Positions 46,437-59,170 of a DNA stretch of 64,000 nucleotides are shown here, piece by piece (position 1 is the stretch's first letter; every line of letters starts with the position of its first letter). Both the position numbers and the translations under genes were made by a program. The DNA is from Acephala macrosclerotiorum. Taxonomy: Eukaryota > Ascomycota > Leotiomycetes > Helotiales > Mollisiaceae. The stretch lies in NCBI GenBank assembly GCA_014904845.1, contig MU119314.1, forward strand, positions 105,079-169,078, written 5' to 3'. Under the pieces are notes generated by a model that made no database searches, was not told the origin of the DNA, and was given only the letters and a program-made list of their open reading frames with translations.

Positions 46437-49400
46437 GGTTATAAGCCCGGAAAGTACTTATTGAAACCGTCGTATTTTTTTACTTTAAAATATTAATCCT
46501 ATTCGCTATAGCGATTCTAGTAGCTCTAGTCGGTACTATAGTACTTATTTCTATAGCATTTTATTACGTTTACAAGTAGAGTAGAATTAAAATCTTTATA
46601 AAAGACAATTATCCTCGATTTAAAAACTTTTATTTAGTCGCTTTTACTAGTATTCATATTATTAAACTAATTAATAGCGAAAAATCGAAATCGGTTTTTT
46701 TTACGTTAATCGATCGAATTACAATTTAGAAAAAAAAAATTATTAAAGTTATTTAAATTATTTTAAATAGTGTAAACAATAAATTATAAAATAAAAATTT
46801 TTTATTAATTTTTTTCGAAAATATTAAAAAAATTTAAAACGAATTTAAAAAATACAATAAAATCGTTAATTTTATTTAAATATTTATTTAATAAACGAAT
46901 TTCGAATAAAAAAAATTCGAGATTTTTAAAAAAATTAAAAAATTCGTAAATCGTTTCGAATTTTATAAATTTTAATTTATAACGATCGAAAAACTAATTA
47001 TTAATAATAAGATTTTAAATCGAATTATAGTAATTATTTTTAAAAAATAATAATTACAAAAATACGAAATATTATATTTTTTATTTATTAAAAATCGAAC
47101 GTATATTCGATAAAACGATTATTATATTATAAGTTTATAATAAAAAAAATTTTAATAATTGCAAATTATATTCGTAAAAAAAATAATAATATAATCGTAA
47201 ATAATCTCGTAATAATAAATAAATTAAAAATAAAAAACGAAAAATTAATCGCGATAATTATAATAATAATAATAATAATAAATATCGTAAAAAAAAAAAA
47301 ATATTATAAAAAATTTAAATTATTTATAATAAATTTAATTTAAATTAATATAATTAATATATACGTTATAAATATTATAAAATTAAATATAAAATAAAAC
47401 GAAAAAATAAAAAAATTAATAAAAAATAAAATTAAAAAAACTTTAAATAAATAAAAATTATAATAATTAAATTTATTATTAAAATAAATATAGTAATTAT
47501 AAATAAAATATAATAAAGTTTTTTTTTATTTTTTTATTTTATTGTATTTATAATATTTTATTAATAATAATAATATTTATTTGATTATTATTTAAAAATA
47601 AAATTAAAAAATATATCGAATATTTATATAAAAATTTTATTTATTATTTTCGATAAATAAAAATTTATATTAATAGAAAATAATTTTTATTTTTATTATT
47701 TTTATTATTTATTTTAAATTTAAATAATTTTTTAAAAAAAATTAAAAATTAAAAAAATTTAATATATATTAAATTTTAAAATAATAAAAATAATTTTTAT
47801 TTTATAATTTATAAAAAATAAAATAGTAATTATATTTAAAGAAAAACAAGTAATTAATATTATAAATAATAGAAATAAAAAAGTAATATTTATAGTTTTT
47901 AAAAATTTTAAAAATAATTTTTTTATATTAAATTAATATTAAAATATTATTATATATTCAACGAATATTATTTTGAATATATCGATAAAAATTCGATTAT
48001 TAATTAAATTTTTCAAAATAATAAATCTCGAGAAAATTTTATAAAAATTTATATATTAACGTTTTAATTATATTAATTATAATATATTTCGAAAATTAAT
48101 TAATATTATAAATATAAAATATATAAAATTTATATAATAAATAAAATAAAAAAAACAAATAATAAAATTATTAAAAAAAAAAATTATATAATAATATTTT
48201 TAATAAATTGTTTAAATTTTATAAAAGAAATTAATATTTTTTTTATAATTACAAACGATATAATAAAATATTTTTAAATTAAATTTTTAAAAAATAAAAA
48301 TACGAAAAAAATTTAATTTTATATTCGAAAAATTTATAAAATTATTAAAAAAAATACAAAAAAAAATATTATTTATTTTAAATATATTATAATAAATTTA
48401 TTTATTACTAATAATATAATATATAATTATATTATTATCGATATTTTAATTAATTTTTTTTTAATAATAAAATAATTAATAATATTAAAATAAATATTTA
48501 TAAAATTAAAATTAAAATTAATAATCGAATAAAATTTTAATATTTAAAATTTTAATTAAATTTAAAAATAATATTTATTTTAAATATTAAAAATTAACGA
48601 TCGAACGATTAAAAAAATTAAAAATTTTTATAATTTTTTTATTAAAACGAGAAAAATAATAAATAGCGAAATAAATAATAAAAAAATACTTTTTTTTAAA
48701 TAGTAAAATAATTAATAAAAACTTTAAACGTTATTTATTTAAACGAAATTTTTTTTTTTTTTAAATATATTTAGCGTTTTATTCGAGTTTTTAATCGTTA
48801 ATAAAATCTTAAAAAAAGACGTTTTTAATTAAATAAAAATAATCGTTATTAAATTTGAAATTTTTAAAAAATAAATATTTATAAAATTATTACGAGAAAA
48901 TTACTAAGTAATAAAAAAATTATTTTAAATAAATAAATATTAAAAAAAAAATTTAATATTCGTAATAAATTAACTCGATATAAAACTAAAATTATTATTA
49001 GAAAATTCGAGTAAATTTATAATATTAATTACTTTAAAACGTTTATTTTTATTATAAAATATAATTTAAAAATAAATTATATTAATATAAATTTAACGTT
49101 TTTAAACTTTTTTTTTAAAAAAGAGATTTACATAAAAATCTTTAAATTTTTTTATAAATTTTATTTTAAACTCAAAAATAAAAATATTTATTTCTTATTT
49201 AAAAAATTATTTTACGAATTTAAATAAATTTCTCGAATATAATTCGATAAAATCAAACAATACTTCGAAAAATTAAAATTTACGATATTTAAAACTAATT
49301 CTAATTTTTTTATAAAAAAAAAAATTTATATTTTTTTATTTATCGATAATATACTAATTATTAAAAATAAAATAAATACGAACGTTATTAAAACTAAAAT

Positions 49401-49850
49401 TAAAAAACGTTAAAAAAATAAAAATCTCAATTTTATTATTATTTTCGTAAAATTTTAAATCGAAAAAAATCGCGAAAACTATATTTTTACAATTTATTAA
49501 AAAATATATACAAATAAATTATTACTACGACTCGATTTCGAATACTCGAATTAAACGAATTTATTATTCTCGTAAAATACAATTTTACGAGAAAAAAAAA
49601 AAAAAACTAATTAAACGAAAACGATTTTTATTTTTATAAATAAATTATATAAAACTAAATATTAATTATTATATTAATTAATTTATTAAATTTATATTTA
49701 ACGCGTATTTCGAATATTTACGTTTTATAAAACGAAAACAATAAAAATTACTTATAAAAAAACGTCGATTAAAAATTATAATATATTTTTCGATTTTACG
49801 TAAAAAATCGAAAACGATTATAAATCGTTTTTAAAATAAATAATAATATT

Positions 49851-50108
49851 ATAGAAGGGCAATAGAGCACAAAACAAAAAGGCCCAATCGTAGATCAGTT
49901 CGTCTTAGCCAGTGGACTAGACTCATTCGAAGTAATCCGTAATCCGTAAATCAATCAATCAATCAGTCAGAGTAGAAGTAGAAAAAGTTGTTGATTAGTC
50001 TATGGTGAGCGAAAGCTCCTTATGTACTAGAAGACACGTGACCAGCACTGCCCTCGAAACTAGCTATTTACAAGGATTTTTGAAGAGAAAGCATATAGTC
50101 TTACTACA
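49851..50108. mobile_element. 258-bp GC-balanced island inserted in the Copia element
   Basis: Normal base composition inside AT-rich sequence; begins ATAGAAGGGC and ends CTTACTACA. ATATT flanks it on both sides (49846-49850 and 50109-50113). Candidate solo LTR or small element. The 5 bp duplication is weak evidence in such AT-rich DNA, but the composition break is sharp. Confidence 0.6.
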
Positions 50109-50911
50109 ATATTAAAAAATAAAATAATTTTATAAATAATACAAAAATAATAATATATAATATAAAACTCGATAAAAATAGAAATTATAGTAGCGAATAA
50201 AACCGCAAAAAAAATAATTTAATTAAAAAAATTATAATCAAAAATTATTAAAAAATCTTTTAAAAAACTTTTTATTTTATATTATAATAATTTTTTTATA
50301 ATCGATTTTAATACAAATACGAAATTTTCGAATAAATTTAAATATATTAAAATTCGATATTTTTATATAAAAAACGATATAATTATTAAAAACAAATTAA
50401 AAATAAAATTAATTTCAAAAAACGATTAAATCGTAAATATTTTTACAAAATAATTATTTTACAATCGATTTACGATTTATAAAATTATAATAAATTTAAA
50501 TAAAAATTAATTTAATATAAAAAAAACTATAATACTATTTACGAATTTTAAAAATTAAAATAATAATATTAAAAAAAACGAATTAAAATAAAACGAAGAC
50601 TTTTTTAAATAAATTTAAAGTATTTTTTAATTATAAAATAAAAACTAAAAATATTTTATTTAAAATCGAATTTCTACAAAGAAAATAAGCTTTTTTTAAC
50701 TTTCTATAAATTTTTTTACGAAGCAATTAAAACTAGTACTACAAAATTTAATAAACCTTTTTACGACAATTCGACGCTACAAATAATAAAAAATAAAAAA
50801 CGATAAATTATAATAATAATTAGTACAGTAGTCACGTAAAAACATTAATTATTTACATCACTTTAGACATTGGAATAAATATATCTCTACAGTGCTCCTT
50901 AGCAAAGGGCG

Positions 50912-51046
50912 TGTTAAACTTTCGAATGGTTTTAGTACTAAATAAGCACTGCAATAAATATAATGTCCCCGCACCTAGCTAAATCTTACCACCTTAATCA
51001 ATCAACCAGACCATCAAGTTCATCGAATATATCACTCAAATTGACA
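50912..51046 (+). repeat. 3' LTR of the Copia element
   Basis: 135 bp, followed immediately by the AATTG duplication. Confidence 0.9.
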
Positions 51047-51051
51047 AATTG

Positions 51052-52957
51052 ACCCAATCCTCGAGCGTTTGCCTCACGCACGCCCCCAGCAACGCCCACG
51101 GCCTCGCCCATCAGACAGATTGCACAAGCAGGCCCCCCCCGTTCATCTACTGGGAGAACTAGGACTACTGGATCAGATGACACCGACTCTCATAGCAAAG
51201 AAGGGAGTTCGGGACTGGATCAGGAACTTGGGACTCCTAAGACGAGCGAAGCAGGTCAAGACGTGGAAAATATCTTTGCTTTTGATACGGAGGATGACGA
51301 ACGCGCTGCCGGGACAGTAAACAGAGAAGCCTTTCTTGGGCTGGAATTACCAGGTGAGTAAGTGATGTTGAGGAATCGTTGCATGAATGAGCATACTGAC
51401 TTGTACTTTGAATTGTCAGAAGACTATCGGGATAATCCGTTCTTTTGCGATGCGAACAACGAAAGTGATGCCGCTGTGAATCCCGCTGCGGTGGGAGGAG
51501 CTGCAGAAGAGCTGGCGGAAATGCTCGTCAAGGACGCTTTGATTTGTGGCCTAATTATAGATGGCTACAAGAACTTCGGCTCAGATCGCTTCGAGCAGAA
51601 CCTACGGCGTATTCTGAAGAAATTCGCATTTAGTCTCTGGAGAGAAGCACGAAACGGTTTGGAGAAAAGCGCAATACGCGTAGTGCACAATTACAGGGCG
51701 TATATAATAATAAATACTCATCAGAAAGCTTCTCGAGCTTGTTAAAGATGGCCATGCAACTTCCTTAGATAAACTTCAAAAGCAGAAGCAGTCACAGCTT
51801 GCGCTTGAAAGGTTTTTGGAACTCCTTCCAAGTGCGGAGGAAATTAGCGCTAAAGATCAGGCTGAAGAAAACGAATCTGGAAGCGAGATTGATAGTGACC
51901 TCAGCAACGATGAGCAGCCGTACCTTCCTACTTTGGAGAAGGTCAAATTGTACCTACTTTCTTCGACGGCCTACTCTGAACTTAAACAGGAGCTCACTGA
52001 GTTTGTGAGGCCATCCTATACAACGAAACTTCTAGACAGCGGCGAATCGCCTTAGGCTGAATTGGACATTGGATTTGATGATGTAGCTGGTGCGCCGGGG
52101 CGGGGGGAAACGATCGGCCACAGAATAATACGACGTCTTAGATCCTAAACTAGGTCTAAAGCTAAAGGTAAACTACCCACAATTCGGGCTGCCGCCCATT
52201 CGAGGCGTGGAATTTGTATGGAATTCGGCATTCGATATGCCTCAGCCAAACGAGGGGACCCAAATTCTGCAAAAGTACGACCTTAGCAGTCTACTAGAGC
52301 TAGGCTCGAGAGAGATGACCAACGAACCAAAGTTCCTAGAAACAGAAAGCAAGGCAGACTACGGCTAGGAATCGGCTGAACAACTACCGAAATTCGTCAA
52401 AGAAGAGGTCCATCTAGAAATGTTAGAGCCCAAACATGAAAGGCTTGAGGAAGCTTTGCTATCATTGAAACCATGGATTGCCCCGAGTCCGCGCCTATCA
52501 CTTATACTTCAGAATTGGTATGCAAGATTGAGAAGAAAACCGTTGCCAAAGATCACTCACGGATTGAATGGAGATGTGTAAGTATTAGCATTGCTGGCTA
52601 GCTTAAGACAATTCTGAGTATCGATAGGCTTGTGGACATGACCTGTTTGCGGACTTCAACACGAAATCATTGGACACGCCGAACAAATATGCTGCGATAT
52701 TAAAACACACACCGCACAGAAACTCACAAAGGACCGCATCGCAACCTTCGACGAATACTCTGACTCCGCTGCCAACTGCGCATGTTCAACACACAAACTC
52801 TCCCAATGTTCTGAGGCAGACAGCTCATGGCCTAAGCAACTTGGCGCCAATCTGTACCTTGCAGACGCCTTCTGTGACTGTTAACAACGTTGTTCAAGGC
52901 GAACTTTGTAGTCTTGGTTTTGAGTGGAATAGCGGCGGGGCTGTGGAAATTCCTTGA
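51052..52957 (+). pseudogene. 3' part of the gene split by the Copia element
   Basis: A coding trace continues with a normal composition: PRAFASRTPPATPTASP..., an intron with donor GTGAGTAAG near 51354 and acceptor TTGTCAG near 51420, then EDYRDNPFFCDANNES and an acidic region. Further on it reads LPTLEKVKLYLLSSTAYSEL and, after a 3' intron near 52579-52629, ACGHDLFADF preceded by IEWRC, a C-x-C-type module typical of an unnamed fungal family. Damage: TAG at 52053-52055 and again near 52366, TAA near 52147, a frame change before IEWRC, plus the retrotransposon. Both TAGs fit C-to-T changes at CAG codons. Not functional. Confidence 0.65.
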
Positions 52958-53890
52958 GAATAATTTCTAGGGAGCGTTTGGGTTTGCTTGTTGGATTATT
53001 GCTGTATTGAATAGTCTCTTAATGGCGTATATGTTTAAATGGAGGCAGGAGTAATCCAGGCGCTGATTTACGAATTAATAATAATAATAATTTTATTTGT
53101 TTTATTTATTTTATTTGATTAATAATTAAAACAACTTTTAATATTAAATTTTATACGTAATCGAACGGTTTTTCAAATTAAACGATATTAAAAAATTAAA
53201 AAAATTTAATATTATAATTTGATAAAAATAAGATTTTTATTATTTTATATTATAAAAAATAAATTAATAAAGTTATATTATAATAATTTTATATAAAAGA
53301 ATAAAATAATATTAAGTTTGAAATAAATTTGAATTTCGAGATTTTATAACCTGGGGCTCAAAAATAAAAATTGGAAAAAGGATACTATTGAAGCTTGAAA
53401 ACTCAGCCTAAAATATATAAGTGATCCGTACTGGCACATGATTTTCACGGGACCGAACTCCACCAGTTTGAGCCAGTAAGTGTATATTGGGAGCCTCTTT
53501 GAAGAGTAATAGTATTTGAGGATGTCGGGCTCAAATAGGTAATTTATTAGATAATAGCAGGTCATCTCCTGCACGCCACGACCGACTTTAGGAGCACCGT
53601 TGCTAGTGTTTCCTTATTTCCCTTCCTAATGTAGCCATCCTCCAACCCCACCCTGGCCACAACGCTCCCAAGCCAAGTGCAACAATGAAAAGCCCAACAA
53701 GCACGTAGCAATTTAGTGCCTAGATGAAAGACCGAGAGTCGAATTCCTTTTTCCCACTTTCAAGCTCCCATTCGAATGTCCAAAAACAAGAGCCCCCAGC
53801 CGCCGTAATACATTGGCACCAACGGCACCAGGGCGAGGATTCCTGCTCAACAGAAAGGGAAGAACCATCTGGCCTTTGAACATCGTTCAG
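52958..53890. other. Intergenic region with an AT-rich tract
   Basis: 53060-53340 is A/T-rich with scattered CG pairs, probably another RIP-affected repeat fragment. No gene; the rest is P450 3' flank. Confidence 0.5.
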
Positions 53891-55904
53891 TCATGTCATC
53901 GCCACAAAAACACCTTTAGTCCCTTTCTTTACCATTGGCACGCCCAAATCATAATCATACTTCACATCCTTAATTGTCGTCTCATGCAGTCTCATGCTCG
54001 GCAAAACACGCAATACCAGCGCAGCAACAGCCAGATGCAATTCACAATTCGCCAAACTGCATTACAATTAGCATCACCACCAATTTATCGAAACAAAAAA
54101 ACAAGCTTACTTAATTCCTAAACACTGACGACTACCTTTCGAGGATGACAGAAGACAATGCTCGAGGTCCTTCCTCCACACTCCCTTCTCGTCAAACCAC
54201 CTGTCCGGCAGAAATTCATGGGAATTAGGAAATATCGTTTCATCATGATGAATCATATAGCTGGACATCGAAGCCGCCGCCCCGCGAGGTACGATATAGT
54301 CAACCGTAACTGGTGTGGAAGAGCCCTGTGGAGTCCGTGTCCCATGATAATGGAGGTCTTCTTCCGTAGGGATCCGAGAAGTGCAGCCAGATACACCATA
54401 AGAGAGTCTCAGACTCTCATTAATGACAGCCCTCAGATACGGAAGCTTCTCAAGCGTTGACCAAGGCGGCAAGTGTAGAGAATCCGGTACTGCTTTCTCG
54501 AGCTCTGTCATCAGCCGGGTCTGGATCAAAGGATTATTGAGAAGATGGAATGTTGTTATGGATATTGTCCAACTTGTGGTTTCTGTGCCTGCTGAAAGTA
54601 ATGCTGTGGCTTCACCGGTGAGTCGATGGAAGGACTTCTCCTTCGCTGGCAGATCCGAGTCAAGTAGGGTGTCGAAAACGGTGAGTCGGTCCTTGACTAT
54701 GCCTGCTTCGTGCTCTTTTTGCGCTCTTCTGATCATGTTTGGAATGTTGACGTTGATGGTGTTATTGAGAATGGTCATGTCTTCTGGCATGTACTTTCTG
54801 AGGCTGCCAGGATATGTCAGCTGTACTCGACTCAAAGTATCAATAAAAGAATAACTTACTATGGCTCCACTCTCACAAGTTGTTTCAGCCACGGAAAGAA
54901 CTTGAAGAAATATCTCATATTCAGAATGGAAAATACTGCTCTCCTAAAATTTGGCTCGAAAGCTCCCTGCTCTAAGAATCCAAAGCTTTCCCCGAAGCAA
55001 TAGCTAGAAATCACATCAGACGTATAACAACTATACGCTGCAGTCACACCAAACGCTCCTCGGTCGGCTTGAGCAAGGAGTTTGTTACAGAGTTGTTGGG
55101 CGAGGTCGTGGATGACAGGCTCTAAATTGGCGATTTGAGATTTGATGAAGATCTTCTGAAGAGGAAAGCGTCGAAGTCGATGGAGATCGTGGTCTTGGGT
55201 TGCGAAGCCAGTTGTCAGAATTCTGTTCTGCATTAATTGAAGATTTTGAGAGCTAGCAAATGGGTTGTGAGTACGTACAGTCCAACCAGATAGCTTACAT
55301 GCCAATAAGGCTTGTTTCTCTTCCTGCCGCTGATAGGGTAGATCTCATCGATGAACTTTAGATCGATGCAGTAGACTTCATCTGGACTGATTCGCACAAT
55401 TGGACCTGCGACAGCAACAGGTTTAGCAAGCTTTTCTTGTCCTCCTGTTTTGCATTGCGTTTACGTACCATATTTTTCATGCATTGTCCGAATCTCATGA
55501 GTATACCTCCCCCATTTGCTACGAACTTATTACCATTGTAAAAAGTCAAGATTTGGGAGGTAACTCCGGAGCTGGAAGCTGTCTTGGGAGCTGAGACATA
55601 GAGCAAACAGGCACGATTCGTTCGCGTGCAGGCTCCTGAGACAGCTCCCAGCTCCGGAGCTCCTATACAAGAGAGCAGCAAGTTAGTATGGAAATAAGAC
55701 GTGCATGAAGTCAAAGTAAAACTCGTACAAGTACGACATAGCAGCAAATTTGGGGCCTGGGATCTGATGGAGGGGGTGGAATGGCGAGAGGTTGTAGATT
55801 GCTTGGGATATCCATTTTCCTGCCCAGAGAACGGTAAGAATTTCTACAATCCGTATAGCTAGCAGCCAAGTAGCCACATAGGAAACTAATAGAGAAGATA
55901 TCAT
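53891..55904 (-). CDS. Cytochrome P450 monooxygenase
   Basis: Six exons inferred: 55904-55701, about 55510-55469, 55405-55299, 55227-54860, 54803-54111 and 54056-53891; introns 54-71 bp except the first. An N-terminal membrane anchor (LLVSYVATWLLAI) and a proline hinge (HQIPGPKFAAM) place it on the ER. Motifs: I-helix AGTETTSW, ESLR (ExxR), PDRWF, and the heme loop SSKGSRQCLG. The canonical first Phe of the heme loop is Ser here, one T-to-C step away. After intron 5 the protein ends GTKGVFVAMT. The exon 1/2 junction is unclear: a 96 bp foldback (55564-55659) sits in the first intron region and the phases do not join simply. Substrate unknown; no cluster partner beside it. Confidence 0.8.
55564..55659. 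repeat. 96-bp foldback (inverted repeat) in the P450 gene
   Basis: The arms 55564-55591 and 55632-55659 pair with about 25 of 28 matches (CTCCGGAGCTGG-AGCTGTCT). The loop is 40 bp. It lies between the end of P450 exon 1 and the exon 2 coding trace. Confidence 0.75.
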
Positions 55905-56600
55905 GAAAGAATTGCAACTCTGGTAATTTGGTAGGATGAGATGAGGAGTAGTGGGGAAAATATAATGGTTCGGGTCTGTTGAGGGGTAGCTGCGGATCGC
56001 GCCAAATCCGGAGAAGATTTGTGTGACTTCGGGAATAACGTCAATAGATGCGTTAGGGGGGGTTCGCCCTTGGTGGATAAATCATGCAGCCGGCTGAGAT
56101 AGGTTAAAACCCGCAGCTCTGTGTGACAACGTTACAATCTCTGATAGCTGGTTCATCGCCCATTAGGGACCGACATCGCCGGCTTACGGCCAGCATTGCG
56201 GAATCACCGCATCCGCTGTCAAAGGATGAAAAGCCTCGGGACTTGGAGCAAATGCAAGCCACATTGGCATGCTGAAGCAATGCCACGATTCTTGTTGCAC
56301 ATCGTATTTACGCTAGCAAATGATTTCACGTCTCTCGTTTAGCCTCCGCTTTCAACCCAGACTTTCGGGGTCCAGGCTATATCATTTCTCGGATGATTGT
56401 TGCACGTCTGCAAAATCATTCACTGCAAACTCCAGACAAAGGTAGAGTATCGAGGACCGATAATGTTTGTCTCCTCAAGCTGAAAGGTACCAGCGAATGA
56501 CAAGACTCGAATACCTAACCTCGCAAGAGCAAAAGCAAAAGGAAGTCCAAGTCCGGTCCACGCAGCACCCTGTTCAAGCTATGCAAAGTGGAATGAATTC
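55905..56600. other. P450 promoter flank and intergenic DNA
   Basis: No gene seen. GTTGCAC(A/G)TC words at about 56294 and 56399 are opposite-strand matches to the repeated word of the next interval. Confidence 0.5.
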
Positions 56601-57960
56601 ACCTACAACTTGAGCAGCTATGACGAAGAAAAGGTGGCCATACAACCCCGCATTCTGCATTTTCTGCAGCCCCAGCTGCGACATGCATCAAAACCAAGGG
56701 GATATTGTTTCAAAACGACACAGGAATTACTAGGAAACGGCACGGAAGCTATCGCTTAGCCACGCTCCTGCTACAGAGAGCTATTGACGTGCATAATACC
56801 AAATAGACCCCCACCACTACCGTATCAAGAAGTAGAACAGGAAACCCAGTCCCTAGAGTGAGTGGTTCAAGTCGCTTCGATGCTATGGACATGCAACAAA
56901 TAAACGCGAAAGAACCAACGCAAAAGAAGAAAGCTTAGAAAGGTTTAAGGAAGGTGCAGAGTCTGCCAAAGGCTGAGATGCGCGAGAAGGGCCTTCACCA
57001 CACCAAAGCAAAACAGGAGAAGTTCCCACAAATAGCACGGGACAAGTGTGGCTATTCCGAGCGGATCAGGCTGTATCATCCGAGACCTAGCATTCTTTGC
57101 GATGTGCAACGAGAGAGGTGCCATCGGTAGAGGGAGGTAAAAGGCGGCGGGACGTACCGCTCGTACCGTCGTGATATGCAGCAAGAGATCCTTAGATACG
57201 TGATAAAGAAACGGGAAAGATCCAACGTTAGCTGGACTAGGCGCAAAAAAAAAGGGTTCAAATGTTCTCGAATTTTCAAGAGAAAATGTTGCGGTCAGTA
57301 GAGAACGAAGCGGAAAAGACATACGCCGGTAAGCACTCCTGTCCAATCCGCAACAGAGTAGACGAGCGGAATAGAGAAGTGTATTGGAAGAAGGATTACA
57401 ATTGCTCTTTTCCGCTGCGACATGCAACAAAACAAGAAAATGGAATGACGGGCGGATGTGGTGGGGTGTCGGAAAAGCCGTATCCCGCTCACATCCGCTC
57501 GGGTACAGACATGCAACAAAACCACAACTCCATCGAGAGATCACAAATTGAAGAAGTGGAAAAGCCGTAATCCGCTCACAGTCACTCGAAAGCAAGATGC
57601 GGAAAAAGAAATCTAATATGAAGTGACCACAAAGCTCGGAAAAGACTTGACGGGAAGCGGAGAAAACCTTCGCCGCTCATACCCGCTCCAGCTCTGATTA
57701 CCCGCCAGAGTTGCGGGAAAGATACACTTGAATACACTACTGTCGGAAAAGGAGCGGAAGATACAATGTGCAGCGGATGTCAACAGGCAACGGAAAAGAG
57801 TTGATGGGAAGCGGAGTAAAAGTCGAGACCGCCCATATCCGCTCCGTTGTCAATGAGCAGCTGAGACACTAAGATACGGAGAACGCAGCGGAGACAGTCT
57901 ACATCCGCTCCGGCGGCGATGTGCAACAGAACGGAAACTGTGGAGGATAGAGAATTTCTT
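56601..57960. repeat. Irregular repeat region with CATGCAACA / ATCCGCTC words
   Basis: The word (C/G)GA(C/T)(A/G)TGCA(A/T)CA occurs near 56680, 56888, 57100, 57419, 57509 and 57919, with a variant at 57173, all in the same orientation. Between these run related phrases: GGAAAAG(C/A)C, then CCGCTCACATCCGCTC. Spacing varies (91 bp between 57419 and 57509, ~210 bp between the first ones). Frames of up to 216 codons on the minus strand cross the region but look like repeat artefacts. Confidence 0.6.
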
Positions 57961-59170
57961 CATTGGAAAATGAGGTGTGAAGGTGGAGGAAGACTATGGC
58001 AGCGGGTTAAACATTTCCGGGGAAATTTGGCACTTGCCAGAATCAGATATTTGAATTTGATACTTCAGGTCTCGAAATGTAACAAGGATCGCTCTGCAGG
58101 ATGCGCCTGTCGTTGATTTCGCGGGGCCCGCTGCTTCAGGGCCTCAGCGGTTTCTCCAGTGCTTGATCTTCGACTTCACCTCAGAAGTCCAGGCAAAAGA
58201 AACTCTGTGAAAATGAAACTATCTGGTAGTCATAACTGTTTGTCAAATTATAGCTCATTGAATAGCCAGGTGGGTTCCTGGACTTTGTGAGAGTCTTCTA
58301 GAGCCATCATGGTCGAGAAGAGGATTCCACTAAAGCTTGTTTCAATATCAGGACATTTGCCCACTCTTGCTTCTGCATTTCTTATAGATATGTGCACAGA
58401 TTTATAATCCAGAAGGCAGAATGGTGCAAACAGAACACCTCTCAGAACGTCGGTTTTCCTCCTTTGATATCTTCGGAGGAAAGCAAATCTTCCACTCTAG
58501 TTCATCCAATTCCCGCTGGCTGCCCTGCCTGCCACGAGGACCATATTCACCCACCAGCAAACATGAACAATGGGAAAGACCGTTGATAACAAAATCCCAA
58601 CCTTCGATGTCCGTTGTAAGTAATGAAGGAAGCAACTAACCACGACGATTGAGCCTCGATCGACCTCTAGGCCTAAGGAAAAGGGGATATGCTCGAGGTT
58701 AAATAAAGAATGGCAAAGCCACAATCAATCCACGATCGACATCAAACTTGTGAGTAGATTGAAAATAAAAGGTCAGAGCTGATGTCAGCGGCTGGTTCGT
58801 GCAACACCCATTCGAAGCCTGGAACAGTCTGAGCCGCAAGGATGATCTCTGCTGAGCCAAATCCAACCTCACTTCTTCACCAGTCCTCCCAGGAAGTCAC
58901 TTGTACGTCTGACCGCAATCTTGAAAAGCTGCTTGGCGGTTTCCTTTTGTATGATGCCCGTCATGCATTCCCACTCGTGCAGCCAGACTCTCCATGTCGC
59001 CCGTAACGGAGGGAATAACGGTCGTTCCTCCGAAATATGATCTGCCAGAGAAGAGACGAATAAGCAACACTCCACCGGTAATATCAACAGAATAGAGGGT
59101 GTCTCCCAACCCAATAGCCTCGCATTGCTAAGTCAGGACTCGAAAGCCAGAGGAGGAATTCAACAATGTC
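57961..59170. other. Intergenic region, no gene seen
   Basis: Short frames only (up to about 80 codons). The last few hundred bases are the promoter of the next gene. Confidence 0.5.

Larger units (their letters stand above)
46302..51046 (+). mobile_element. Complete Copia-type LTR retrotransposon, RIP-mutated
   Basis: 4745 bp. Two 135 bp LTRs (46302-46436 and 50912-51046), each TGTTA...TTGACA. The target duplication AATTG lies at 46297-46301 and 51047-51051. Directly after the 5' LTR, GGTTATAAGCCC matches, with one G-to-A change, the complement of the anticodon arm of initiator tRNA-Met, the half-tRNA primer used by many Copia elements. A purine run AGCAAAGGGCG precedes the 3' LTR. The interior is extremely AT-rich with no open frame, but a Copia reverse-transcriptase trace (F/Y-V-D-D-x-L as TTTATCGATAATATACTA near 49340) is readable. 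No functional protein can be made. Confidence 0.9.

Noticed and set aside
54423..54854. 143-codon plus-strand open frame
   Set aside because: Antisense to the P450 I-helix exon.
56945..57595. 216-codon minus-strand frame in the repeat region
   Set aside because: Composition and overlap with repeated words point to a repeat artefact; no domain recognised.
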